Shown in pieces: positions 51,101 through 62,914 of a stretch of DNA of 64,000 bases (position 1 is its first letter; each line of letters starts with the position of its first letter). Source of the DNA: Ustulina deusta (lineage: Eukaryota > Ascomycota > Sordariomycetes > Xylariales > Xylariaceae). The stretch is taken from assembly GCA_023159155.1 (NCBI GenBank), contig JAJNNX010000001.1, positions 1,922,001 through 1,986,000 of the forward strand, in the 5' to 3' direction. The position numbers and the translations under genes are program-made. The notes below the pieces were generated by a model. That model searched no databases and had not been told where the DNA came from. It was given only the letters and a program-made list of their open reading frames with translations.

Positions 51101-52216
51101 CAGCCTTTACAAACATGATTATTTAAACTATAAGTTTATAAATTAATGCAAGATTGTTTATTATTGCTTTTGTTGCCTCTATTGCTACGGGGTCTGTAGC
51201 TACTTCGGCTTCGGCCTCTACTTTTACTTTAAAAAAGAATTTATTAATTATCAAAAGGTATTTTTACTTTTTTAGCGTTATCTATAGTATTTTTAGCACT
51301 TTTACTATTATATAGTACTAAAAACGCTTTTTTATTAATATATATGTTTAGCTAATATATAATTATTTAGTAATTTGTTTTATTTTTTAAGTTAGCTGCT
51401 ATTTTTTAATAGATTAGTATATTATTAAAAATTGCTAATTAGTTAATTATTTAAAAAGTAGTAATCTAGTTCTTAAAAACCTTTCTAAAGCATATTTTTA
51501 GGTTTATTATTAAATAATTAATATTATTTAGTTTAGTAACTTTATATTTAAGGGTAACAAAAACTATAGCCTTTTAACGCGTTATTTATGTACTAAAGTC
51601 CTTTAGTAGCTTATTTATTTTTTTTATATATTGTTAGTATTAAGCTTTTGTTTATAGTTATTGTATTGCTTCTAAGTATTAGCTAAAGTTTCTAAGTCTA
51701 TTATACTACTTGTTAATAGTATTAGTAAGTTAAAAAATAGTTTTTATATAGTTTAAAGAAATAGTTTTAATTATTTATGCTATAAAATTAGCGATATGTT
51801 TTTAGTAGATTTTATAATTTTTTTTTATTGCGATATATTAATTCTAGTTAACTTAGTAGGCCTTTTTGTTATTTTTTGTTATTTTAAAAATATTTATAGG
51901 TTTGCTGTTTAAGTTAATTTTTTTGTTTTAAAAAGTAGTAGTTGATTAGGAGCGTGTTAATTGGTTGGTTATATGTTTAGGATAGTCCTTAAATTTGGGT
52001 ATTTTTAGTGATAGCATTTATAGTGTTTGTTCTTCTAGTTAAAAGTATTCCTATAAATTAAAAGATACTGCTTTTGCAATAAATACCTTGTTCTAAAGTG
52101 TATAATTTTTTAGCTTGGCTAATAAAGCCTTATTAATCACTAATAAAGCTATAATATTATTTGGTCGCTTATACTAGCCCTTGGGGGGTAGTATTCTTAC
52201 AAATAAAACTTTTAAT

Positions 52217-52387
52217 TATTAGATATAAGCAAGTCCAATTAAATAATTGTATTAATAATTATTACTGATCTTTTCTGTTCTATGTTCTGTTGCAGAGTTT
52301 TCTGCATGCCATATAAATTAGGTGTGTGTGGAGAATCCATCTAACGGGGTTCCAAAAGATAGCTAATTTACCCCATCAAATCTGACA
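52217..52387 (-). repeat. 5' LTR of the copia element
   Basis: Right 171-bp LTR. Its right half is little mutated (GTGTGTGTGGAGAATCCATC). The target repeat GTAGG follows directly. Confidence 0.9.
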
Positions 52388-52544
52388 GTAGGTGTAAAAA
52401 AATAAAGGGGTTAGCCGGTCTGTACGAATTTTTCAGGGTTTTTTGGGCTTGTACTTTCCCATACAAATTATAGTGTATATATATATACAAGGGGAAACGT
52501 CAGCCAATTTTATAGACCCCTACAACCCCCTTGCTATGACCCCG

Positions 52545-52609
52545 GCACACCCCCTGCTAAAGGCCCTGGTTGCGTACCCAAACTAACGTTAAAGATCCTG
52601 GAATAGGTG
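52545..52609 (-). repeat. Right terminal inverted repeat of the Tc1-type element
   Basis: Exact reverse complement of 38053-38117. TA follows at 52610-52611, and normal-composition host sequence begins after it. Confidence 0.9.
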
Positions 52610-52611
52610 TA

Positions 52612-53750
52612 CCTACACATGGTAGCTGACCAGGCCTGGTTGTGTCCTGGTATTAGTGATGAACTCTGCTCAGGCGTCGTGTAGTGGAGTAATGGACCTG
52701 CCGGTCCCGAACCTGTCAAGCTGAGGGCAGTGTGGGCTGAGGGTAAGTTCTGGCGAGAACAGTGCGTGACCAGCGCCACTTTTTGTCAGGATGCTGGAAC
52801 GAATCATCAAATCACACTTCCCCAATCGACTGGTTCGGTGCATCCACTCCCTACCTTAGTGTAGGTATTATGTCTTGCAACTTCGGCCCCACATCACAGG
52901 TGGCCGAGTCGTCTGCTAGTCCCAGAAAGGAAAAGTATTCTTACCACGGGAGGACAAGCGTGCTGAAAAAGGACCCAGAAAGAAATTTACTCCATGTTGA
53001 TTTGTTATTCTCCAAAGATCATCTGTCGATCAATGGAGAGAGAGGCGCCCGATCCCATGGTACCTACCCTACGGCTGGTGGTACGGCGAACGATCGATCC
53101 ACGGGTTGGGGAAATCATCAACTAGGTATCTGTGTGCCACAAGAATCTCGGGTATTGCCAATTACCTAGTACAATACTCCAACTTTTCATTTCACAACAC
53201 GATCAAAACAGCAAGCGAATGTGATAGTAACGCAGATCTCATACCACCACCCCCCTGCTCCCACCTGGCACACAGCTTGTTTCCGCCAATATTACTCGCG
53301 GCTAGATAGCGCGTGCGTACTCAGCCCGTCGCTGAGGATTACATGAACAGTCTATTATGGAATAGTCTTCTCTGCCGGGCCCACCCCAGAAGGGCCGGCG
53401 TAAGAAAAGACATATCGGACAGTGCTCTTGGTAGTGGACAGAAATAGGTAATAAGAAAGGATGTGACGAGGGTAGTTTGCGCTATGCTGCGCCCTCCGTC
53501 CTTGTGACTGGTTCTGTGTGTTTCCCTTCCGCATCCGACGATACATACATTCAGCGTGCTGCGTGAGCACGACTTGTCCGCACTCAATCCCGCATTGCTT
53601 TGCATTCAATCGACACCCCATTGCAAAGAGCCTATTGTCCGTGGTATGCTGGAGGACTACATCGCCAAGCCGGTATTGTAGGTGGCGGGTTTAGGACAAA
53701 TAAGAGACAGACCGGCGCGTGCATCACGGCACGTGGCCCACACCCCAATA
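52612..53750. other. 1.1-kb region between the transposon and the LaeA-like gene
   Basis: No gene is supported. A 135-codon frame at 52762-53169 has no family resemblance. The right part should contain the promoter of the methyltransferase gene. Confidence 0.45.
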
Positions 53751-55717
53751 ATGGAGAAGCCTGACTCGAGGATGTCTGACCGAAGGTCAAGCACAGGCGA
53801 TTCTGCGCTCCGGCCCGCAGCCTCGTCGACACTTGCCGTGTATTCACAGACGGAGCTACAAGCCTCAAGTCGGCGCGAAGGTACCCGTCCGCCGACCTCT
53901 TCAACGTCAAGTCAATCCGGGACACAGCCAGAATGGGACACAAACCGTCTCAGTTTCTACGGTAGCAGGGCTACTGTGGGTTTCGACCCCCAACGAGTCA
54001 AGGGTCCAGGTCAAGTTGACAGAACGCAGACAAGCTCGGACATCGACGACCTAAATCTCGAGCCGAATGAGATCTGGCCGCCTTCAGACTCTGAAGACGA
54101 CAGTGGAGGCGACGGAAAAGGTGGCACCACCTTGAAGAGGTGAGCCAGTGCACGCGTACCCTTTTGCGATTATCAGTAGAGTTAATCTTGGACTACGCAG
54201 AACGACTACTGGGAAATCGAGTAGCACTGCCCGCAAAATAAAGGCAATACTGCAAAAATTCGGCAGATCGTATAATAAACGTGAGTCTAGTTCCTCGCCC
54301 TCTTTTGATTGATTAAAACGAACCGTATCGTCTCAGGTTATGACTTTCTGCCGAACGACGCGGTAAGTTGGACGTCAAGCCCCAGGACTTGGGACGCTAC
54401 CTAACCAGATACGCATTTATTAGCAAGAGAAAGATAGGAATAGTAAGTATTATGAGCAACGTCATTTCCACGCTGCAACCCGAGCTAATTGGATCTAGCC
54501 CTCCAACACAATATCATCTTAGAGATGCTTAACGGGAGACTACATCTAGCACCAGTCGATAATGCCCGCCGAGTCTTAGATCTGGGTTGCGGCCCCGGTG
54601 ATTGGCCTCTGGAGTTTGGTAAGACACCGCAGTCACGTGCCACCACATGTGTGCTGATGGACCACCAGCCAGGAGAAATCCCAACACGTTAGTACTTGGC
54701 GTAGACATCGACCCTATAAAACCACCTTTCAAGTTGTCGAACTGCCGGTTCCAGGTTGCCGACTTCAACCAAGAGTGGTCATACGATGTTAAGTTTGATT
54801 TCATTCATCTACGGCATATAGGCGGGCTACCCAAGAAGCATGTCGTGACATCGATATACGAAAACTTGAGTCCAGGGGGGGTAAGTGCATTCTTCGGGCT
54901 GATGCAAGGTCTGCGCTACTCGCAGATCTCGAGACAGAAGTGGTAGTTGTCGTAATAGCAAACTAACCAACGGTCAGTGGGCGGAATTTACCGAATGGGT
55001 TGTCTCAATACAGTCTACCCGTAATACCTTCATTGAGACCTCTTTCTACAAATGGTTGATTCATTGGAAAGAAGGCAAGTTCTCACGATCCGAAGCATTA
55101 CCCTCTCTAATTTCAACCCAGGTCTAAACAAAATTGGGCAAACTGTGTATTATCCACTACAGTACAAGCGACTACTTATGGAGGTGGGGTTCAAAAATGT
55201 GACTGAGAGGAAGTATGCAGGTCAGTACCAGAATATTCTTAGCCCTTTCAAGTCTCAACATAGTGACATCCAGCGTTCTTTGTTTTGACATGGTCACGCG
55301 TGCCATCTCTTTCTTGTATCGCACGAGGGGACCCCTGTCCATACGATTGCTAATTCATCAGCTGTAATAGTCCCAGTAAACCCATGGCCGCCAGGCAAAC
55401 AGCTTCAGAGAATTGGGTCTATGATGTTATTGAATATTAATACGATCATTGAACCCATGTCTATGCCTATTTTTACAGGGATATTAGGCTGGTCACCAGA
55501 CGCTGTTGAGTCGCTGTTAGCCGAAGTTCGCAAAGAATTATCAGATGTCGACAGCATGCATGCTTACATGACTTTGTATAGATCCCCTGCTTTCCCAATA
55601 TCTAGCTGTATTACCCATTTACAACTGCTGACGGGGGACAGACACACTGTTTACGCTCAGAAACCCCGAGGAGAACACTCTTCGGGTTCATCTATAAGAT
55701 CGTCGGAACGCGGATAG
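53751..55717 (+). CDS. LaeA-like SAM-dependent methyltransferase
   Basis: Nine exons: 53751-54139, 54201-54280, 54337-54362, 54424-54442, 54499-54618, 54669-54880, 54978-55074, 55122-55220 and 55371-55717, giving 462 residues. The first 150 residues are low-complexity (Ser/Thr/Gly, acidic DSEDDSGG). The methyltransferase begins at RYDFLPNDAQEKDRN. The SAM motif is VLDLGCGPGDWPLEF at about 197-211. It is followed by LVLGVDIDPIKPP, FDFIHLRHIGG and YENLSPGGWAEFTEW, all in the order of the LaeA/TdiE-type family. The seventh intron (55075-55121) uses a GC donor (GCAAGT). Exons 3 and 4 are only 26 and 19 nt. Members of this family act as regulators or as pathway methyltransferases in metabolite clusters. 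Which applies here cannot be told. The last 35 residues are not conserved and the true end may differ. Confidence 0.85.
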
Positions 55718-57487
55718 TGTATCACAACATATATTGTCTGCTTATTTTTACATATGGACACATTAGAGCTGCCCTCTCGTATAACCTGGCCAGCGAGGGT
55801 AATGTCTTGGGTTTCTGTGAGTTTCACTTGGGAAATGGGAATGGTTCAAACTTGGCTTCAATCAGGGAAAAAGAGTTTCGGTTCGAAGGAGGGCCATGAA
55901 ACTACTCAGCCCCGATTCTGCATCCAACCTTGGGGACTAAAATTTAACGATTTACTACTCATAGCGCAAGATGAATTACTACTTCGGTGTTATCTTACAA
56001 TCTATACCACGTTGGACAAACTCCCCGTGGCGAGTAGTTGCTAGCCACGTGGTATGATTATCTTAGGTACGTATTCGTTACGTTGATAAGCATCCCCCTC
56101 CTTCGGCATCGGAACCCCTCCATATACAAGTCCTACCTTGAGTCTGACAGTGCCATAGCACTGTGCTGCGCTTGACTGGATTGAGAGATGATTGCATCAA
56201 TAGGCAGTTAGTCTACTGTAGTTGCTAAGTTTGCCCATGACGATCCCTGCTGAGAGAGGACAATCTACGGGATATTTCCATGGGTTTCTACAAATCCAGT
56301 TTGACCAGGCAAGCTCGCAAAGTCTACCTAGTCTGGTAGTGGATAGTATAATGTATAGGTACAAAGAAACGCGAGGATGCCATAGGTAGTGTGTACCTTC
56401 ATATTTATGCCTAGTATACAGGATCGCCAGTCCCTTGTTATCCCCGCAGGCATCATAACAATCGCCAACTATACCCTATTTACCCCTCTACACGTGTGCT
56501 CAAGCGTAACATCGCTCTTACACGCAGCGTGGATTGTGCAACTACTGCTGCAAAGAAGGTGGCGTTGTCCCAACTCGGGTATTTCTACATGTAGAGCCTG
56601 TTTCCAGGAAAGTGGTGAATCTGGTAACTAGCTGCCGGTAACACGCTTTGAGTCGAATGACGTCAAACATTCACAGAGTATTCCCAACACAAAGGCGTGG
56701 AATGGAGAGTGGCGGTGTAGTGAGTGTGCAGAATTAAAAACGCGCGCAGTGTAGGTAAGTACCTAATGCATGAAACCAGAGGCTCTGCCCGAGGTAATAC
56801 AGGCCAGGCACCGACCTCTTAAATCTCAGAACCCGTACCGGGGGACTGGGTGAACCCCAGTTGTTCGTGCCACCTTAGGCACGTTGGTCGCGCAGCAAAA
56901 TCCCAGCCGGCCCAATGGCGAGAACAGAGCAGTGTATATGCGACATTTTAAGGGCGTCCCCCGGATGCAGCAGGGTCGTTCCGTCGCTCCCATGCATGTC
57001 ACCATTCCCGATGGAGCTCTCACGGTGTAGGTAGTGCACACCGTGCCATCCGATTGTGTCTGCACTACGTATTAGTAGGTAGGTATTTCAGCTCGGTCTC
57101 GGTTCGCGCGACAACAACCACCCCGGGTCCAAGACACTGCATTACACTACGATGGACGGGGCTGCCACGTCAACTTGGTAAGCTCGTGGATATCGGGCCT
57201 TATCGTGCCGCTAAGCAAAGCCGGGCTGATGCGAAGAACCAACACGGTCCGAACCACATTGTAACCACGGCACCAACGGAGATCCCTGACAGGGAGCGGG
57301 CGGGGTTGGCCGTCATCAGCAGACCTACTGCGTATCCGAGTGAGCCGCCTCAACGTGGGCTCGTTGCGACTTGTTCTCGCGACAGGTTTCACGGGCTTCC
57401 GTTTCCCATTTAGAGGGCTTTCCCGACATGTGATATTCCCGTCGCAAGATCTGACACATCTCGACAAGCACCCACCAAAGACCCATC
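55718..57487. other. 1.8-kb intergenic region
   Basis: No gene is recognised. Short frames on both strands do not resemble known proteins. The right end should contain the promoter of the small methyltransferase. Confidence 0.45.
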
Positions 57488-58417
57488 ATGTCTCCAACAA
57501 GCCAAAACTCCCGACCTCGCGGTCTCTATGTGACCATCTACACGCCTACTTTGCTCTCCATCATATATGACTTCGTTGTGCTTCGCTTTAATCTCCGGTA
57601 CATGTGGCGCTGTCGGTGTGTAGACATAGACAGCTCGCTCGCGTCGCTTGTCGCTGACAGAAGCCTGGCAGCACGGATACCGTCTTGGAGCCCTTCTTCG
57701 CCGAGAATTTCTCAAGGCGCCACCTCGACATCGGCGTCGCGACAGGATATTTCCCAGCTGCAGCTCTCGCACGCCCGTTCAGGGCGCAGGCAAAGCATTC
57801 CATTACCCTAGTAGACCTAAACCCTCATCCTCTAGAGGCCGCAAGGGCTCGCATCTTATCTACGGCACCGAATGCCACGGTTGAGGTCAGTCCGCCGGAG
57901 TCTTTTATGCCCCCCCTGTTGACATGTCTCGAGAGCATGGGTTGCCTACCTAATTAGGGGGGTTCTACTCCCATCCGTATTACAAACTCGAAACCTTCTT
58001 CATTTTTCCCCATAAATGGCAATTTACTAACTCCAGATTCTTAAATAGACTGTCGTTGCCGACGTGACGCAGCCACCACCCAAGACGTTGCAAAATTCCG
58101 TATTTGACTCGATTTCGATGTTCAATCTCTTCCATTGTATCCCAGGGACTGAAAAGCTCGAGGCGTTTCGTCTGTACAAGGATCTTCTAGCTGACGGAGG
58201 GGTGCTGACGGGCTGCACTGTGCTGGGCGGGGGTCATGCGACGAATTGGCTTAACTATCTATATGTAAAACTGTATAACCGCCTTGGAGTCTTTCATAAT
58301 TGGGACGATAAGAAGGAAGACTTTGAACGTGCATTGGAGGCGAGTTTTGAAGAAGTCGAAACGACGCTGGTTGGCATGACACTATTATTTCGAGCTACTA
58401 AGCCCCGTCGATCTTAA
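57488..58417 (+). CDS. Small SAM-dependent methyltransferase
   Basis: Three exons, 57488-57615, 57672-57885 and 58049-58417, give 236 residues, a usual size for this class of stand-alone fungal methyltransferases. The N terminus has a hydrophobic helix (TLLSIIYDFVVLRF) ending in MWRCRTDTVLEPFF, as in related proteins. Motif I is RRHLDIGVATGYFPAAA at about 59-74, and the acidic motif II residue is in ITLVDLNPHPLE. Next come TVVADVTQP, FDSISMFNLFHCIPG and DGGVLTGCTVLGGG. The C terminus FEEVETTLVGMTLLFRATKP also fits. The methyl acceptor is unknown, plausibly an oxygen of the cluster product. The first intron could alternatively end at a different AG, changing five residues. Confidence 0.85.
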
Positions 58418-61400
58418 CATGGCAATGAAGAAAGATGCAACAAATTTTCTCACTCGTCGCTCAGGTCGTTTTGTCTTATGCTTGTGCTCAAAATCATAAC
58501 ATGTGTGCCGACTCTTCCAGCAATTGACGATCATGATGTGCCAAGAGCTCAACTGAAACAAGGGAAGAAAAGTAACGTATAGTACTACATAATATTGTAT
58601 CAAGGAATGAGTTATTCGTTGCTTTACGTTTCTATATTGCACATCCATGCATCTCGGGCGCAAGTGATATAGCGGTCTCAGCAAGGACTCAGCGTTAAGC
58701 ATTAAACTCATAGCAACGCATATCGGAATGGCAGATTGAGCGCTCGCTTGAACTCACAGGATATGAACATGTCTGGGCGATGTATGGTTGCGTGGCGCAT
58801 TGCTAGACATGACTAGCAAGAGGATGCGAAACATTCGGTATAGATTAGATAGACACAGAGCCAACGGTAGATACGACTATTCTATAAATAAACGTTCCGA
58901 GGAGACTAATTAATCAACTAGGGAAAGCCCGTAAGTAATTTACAACCTAGCATTTGCCCTTGGTACTCCTCCATTCGAGACCGCGCTTGCATACACTAAA
59001 TTCATTTTCCTAGGTGAGTAATGATATGACTCTCCTGTTGTCATGGTACGGATATAATGGTGTAGCTACAGACAAATCAAGCGCCCGATTTGACTACGTT
59101 CTACCCCTATTATGGTATAGCGCCGCAGTTCTGTTCCGTGACATCCGTAGCCTTGTAAATGGAACTTTTGTTATCTTTGCAGCTTTGGGGTATTCTATAT
59201 GAGGATGCGTAAATAAGCCTACAAGCCAGTAAAAGCGCCACGAGCGATGCTTTCGTATTATCATCCCTGAAGTTAGTCTATCGCGAAATCGAGAGTTGCC
59301 GCGCGAGAATCAGCCCACCACGCCTCTTCTTACTGGCAAGTGTGCGAAGATAAGGTTAGCCTTGCCCAGGTGAATTAGTGTAGACCGTACGATCTTCGAA
59401 ACACTAAATGCACCCAAGAGATTGGATGAGCATATGGGGACGCGGGGTGTGGGTATCGGTTCTTGTGCTGACGCTGACATTGATCAGCTAGTCTTCCCTG
59501 CGAGTTTGAAGTACCGCGTAAGTACTTGCTTTGGTCCGATTCCTGGAAAATGACCAGTCGACTCACAAGGCGCACTGTCTGTTTGAGGATACGACAAGTT
59601 GCTTTAGTGTATGGATCTGTACACCATCGCGAGAGATAAGATCGGAGAACCCCGTGCCTATGAAGCTACGAGAAAGCCGATTGCATCATGGAGCCGACTT
59701 ACTTAAGGGTCCAGACGGATCTCAGAAGGATCAGTGGACCTCCCTAACATGTGATATTCCTTTTCATCAGGGTATCCCATGCCGCCAAGTTGCACTTCAT
59801 GTGTCTCCACATCGGAACTTATCTGAGGTGTTGCGCATATTCGTAGGGCTACGATCATGTATCCGAACGAACAACACGTGGACATGAGATGCATTCAAGT
59901 GGGGAGGCCGGAGTTATCATTCCAGACCATTTTACACTAGATGGCTTCAGCCTCAACGAGCGGGCGGACGTATACCTATTTCGTCACGGTAACCGCTGAC
60001 CATGTTAAATGCGGTTCTCGCGGATTAACAATTGCTGTCTGATTGGTAGTGTCTAATATTCCTCAAACTGGTAAAAGATGACGTGGGCATTATGATAGGC
60101 CAGCTGGAATTGATATTCCGACAACCTTGGCTCATATTTGCCCCAATATCAGGAAGTTAGTACTGGGGGGTGAAAAGCGACCAGTGCGCTGCCCGTCGAC
60201 TGTGAGGAGTAAGGACTCAGTTTTGTCGATTCCTGGATTTCTCTTGAAATTATTAGCCGTACTCTGAGCCTTCGATCCAGAATAGAGCCAATAGATCCTT
60301 TGCGGATAGTCCAGATGGCCCTTATGGAAGCTTTACGCATGACCTTGTGCTAGAACAAGAGTCAGTACAGGAACTGCCAGCAGTCGGAATCGTGACAGAT
60401 ACCGAGATTTAATATCTCGTAAATGGTAGTTAACCGAGTCAGTAATTATAGATATATGGTTCTCGCGAGAACTGTTATACGGCCGTCTGCTGTTATTACT
60501 AATTTCCGAAACTTGACTTTAGGCATCCTATCGAGTAGAGCTCTGGAGAAGACTGCCTTCTGCTTCTACTATTCATTGTTACTGAACTTCGGCGCAAAGC
60601 GCGTATATCGACACTTGGTTCTTTCATATTCCGTCGTGGGGTTGAGGTGCGAACTTACACGCTGCATATCAGGTTGTCACATGCTCTTACCTATTCCAAC
60701 AGTCTCGCCTTGATGTCAACGTTCGTCAATTAGGGCTTGAAATAACGGGAAGCATAATGGCTGACTATATCCTCTAACAGCCCTCTGATCACAGTAGTGA
60801 TATACTCAATTATCTCTATTGTCTTTCTTGCAAACAGCCCAAGTAGGCTATCTGACAAGACCGGGTCATTCACGCTGTGGAGATATTGTTATTTCCGCAA
60901 CTGTGAACATTCGAATAAATTACTGATGATAGTAGAAAATCGAAACAGATACGGCCTACTATACCTACGCGGGCGTCTACAAGCTAGCAGTTATGGCAAT
61001 TGTTATATGATCACTTCCAGAAGTAAGAAAGTGTCTTGTGTCTTGTTTTCGGAGATCACCAGGATAGTTGTAAGCTCCCTGCGCAACAAGAAAAGCCCGC
61101 AATTAACATCCAGTTCTCTCCTATCATGGTAACGTGGGCTCTAAGCTGGTATATTCTTGGAATTGCGAGTTAATTATCGAAAACTAGATCAAATAACACT
61201 GCAACAGGTTGTCACTCAATACTCGCACCCCGAACAGTGCAACGGTTATGAATCTCATGGAGACCGAGGCTCTTACGCTGTCAAGCTTCGCGCGGCACCC
61301 GTGCCCATTTTTACAATTAGAAATCATATGCATGCACAGCCGGATCAATGGATAATGTAGATTTGAGGCCGCCGAACGCGAAAATTAAGCTGGGGCCTCA

Positions 61401-62799
61401 GGATGCACGGAATGAGTATAGTGGTAGTATGTGTTGCTGCGCTCAGCGCTCAGCGCTACATATTAGCATGATCTCGGCGACGAAATATACTAAATACCCT
61501 GTTTGATCTCTTGTTACGTGCCACAAGTTCTGTCACTTTAGCGTTGAGCACTAGTAAGAGTAAATGTGGTGACTATTCTCAGGGAGGGGTATCGAGTCTC
61601 GAGTTTCCTGTAGAGTCACTAAGAGTGAGTGTACAGTAGGTAATTGTGACTACAAATGGTACAAGTAGTGTTTGACCTACCTAGATGATTCACTACCTGG
61701 AACTCTCTCGATGATCATGCCGACTAGACTAGTATCTGCTCAACCGTAGTATAATGGGTAGCCATGCGACTCTGTGGCCACCTACCTTCTCGAGAATAAA
61801 CAGTATTTTGCATATTGTTAGCAGAGACCACCCTGTTGTGAATGCTAAGATTATCGTGTAACAATATATGCTCATAATACGCCTACACTACATCTACGGA
61901 GGACCGACTAATCGTGCTCTGTGTCGGAGCTGAAGAATGGCTCGCAGCGATCATTTCCTGAGGGGGCACAATATTGAGGATGGCGTTGTGTCTTACCGTT
62001 GGGTCTTATCGTTAGGTTTTGTCGTTAGGTCTTGTCGTTGGTAGGTGTGCATGTGCGCATACCTGTTCGAATGGTTACATCATATCTCAAAGCTGATATT
62101 TAATATAGGTATCGTATGATGATATTTCCAGCGTTTCCTGATTGTGGTGGTATGCTTTCAGCTATCCAGGCTATGCTGTTCGGATACTAGCTACATCAAT
62201 AGCATGGCGAGCAAAGTAGTGAATTTAAATTAATCGACACACCATTGGTCGTCCAATAGATCAACATAGCTGGCTAGCGTTAGAACAATGCCCATAATCC
62301 TCTCGCACACAAAAAAATACAGGAAGCGCTTTCGGTATAGGGTCTTGTTGAGGACGCGGATAGGGTTGAACAGCTAACCTCTTGATGAGCTTCTATACTA
62401 CCATAGGTAGTAGCTGAACGCGCTAGCTGATTGAGGACCATGAGTGTTCCTGGGCATATTCTACCCCCACTCGCCGTTCTTATGACTTGCAGGCTGAGCA
62501 GAACACCAGGTAGGTAATATCGTTAAGCACGTAAAAGGCAAGGACCCACGATAAAAGGTGGCTTAACTGTATCCCAAGGGATAAGGGACAAGGGATAGGG
62601 ATCAGCGGCATCCACCTGAATTATATAAGAGCTGTCCGGGAATAGCAGGTGACCACTGTTTGTTCCGTAAGCTCAACACGCTGCTTACAGATGGATGGCT
62701 TATTCTGACGCCTCCCCCTACGCCCGTCATAGAAAGGCACAGTCACTTAGGCAGACAAGCTTATGGAGTCTCATCATTGTGTGACTTGAATACGGGTTG
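58418..62799. other. 4.4-kb stretch without a recognisable gene
   Basis: Open frames of 60-118 codons occur on both strands (for example 59531-59887 and 60797-61132), but none resembles a known family and they do not join into a plausible gene. Base composition is not strongly AT-rich, so this is not an extension of the RIP block. It might hold a decayed cluster gene, but I cannot identify it. Confidence 0.5.
61997..62040 (+). repeat. 13-bp tandem repeat
   Basis: Three units related to CGTTAGGTCTTGT follow each other (61997-62009, 62010-62022, 62023-62035) and a partial fourth begins at 62036. Units differ by one to three bases. Confidence 0.75.
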
Positions 62800-62818
62800 T
62801 ATATAAACCTATATAAAA
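62800..62818 (+). promoter_or_regulatory. Double TATA-like box before the monooxygenase
   Basis: Two close copies, TATATAAA at 62800-62807 and TATATAAAA at 62810-62818, lie about 100-115 bp before the proposed start codon at 62915. The spacing fits a core promoter. Confidence 0.5.
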
Positions 62819-62914
62819 CAACTAGCTACTCAATATGAAGAAAAGCATACCCCCAAGTCCTCTCGCCTTTACACCCAAACTTGGAATGAAGAGGTGCGCA
62901 CACGACACACAGAA

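Larger units (their letters stand above)
46440..52387 (-). mobile_element. Ty1/copia LTR retrotransposon, decayed by RIP
   Basis: A 5.9-kb element inserted in the 3' part of the Tc1-type transposon. Two direct LTRs of 171 bp (46440-46610 and 52217-52387) begin TGTCAGAT and end ATCTGACA in the less mutated copies. The 5-bp target GTAGG is duplicated at 46435-46439 and 52388-52392. On the minus strand near 48145-48176 the sequence reads FNKALYSLKE, the LNKALYGLKQ block of copia reverse transcriptase. LIFIYIDNIIFA, the YVDD active-site block, lies at 48013-48048. Order and spacing fit copia. The interior is extremely AT-rich and has stops in all frames. Confidence 0.9.
38053..52609 (+). mobile_element. 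Tc1/mariner-type DNA transposon relic, split by two LTR elements
   Basis: The outermost element of a nested stack. Both ends carry the same 65-bp inverted repeat, starting CACCTATTCCAGG, and each end is bordered by TA, the target of Tc1/mariner elements. Without the two inserted LTR elements it is about 2.4 kb, a usual size for the class. Plus-strand remnants of a DDE transposase lie on both sides of the first insertion: EKDIGNINTIKYY before it and AWEAILEDF with LNRLQ after it. Both remnants match fungal Tc1-type proteins in order and orientation. Stops are numerous and the interior is AT-rich, as expected from RIP. The TIR tips kept a normal base composition. It is very unlikely to be active. 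Confidence 0.85.

Noticed and set aside
38200..52440. AT-rich block as a centromere or mitochondrial insertion
   Set aside because: LTR pairs, target duplications, terminal inverted repeats and polymerase motifs explain it as RIP-decayed transposons.
61741..61800. tRNA-like start (GTAGTATAATGGGTAGCCATGC)
   Set aside because: An A-box-like sequence is present, but there is no B box or acceptor-stem partner downstream.
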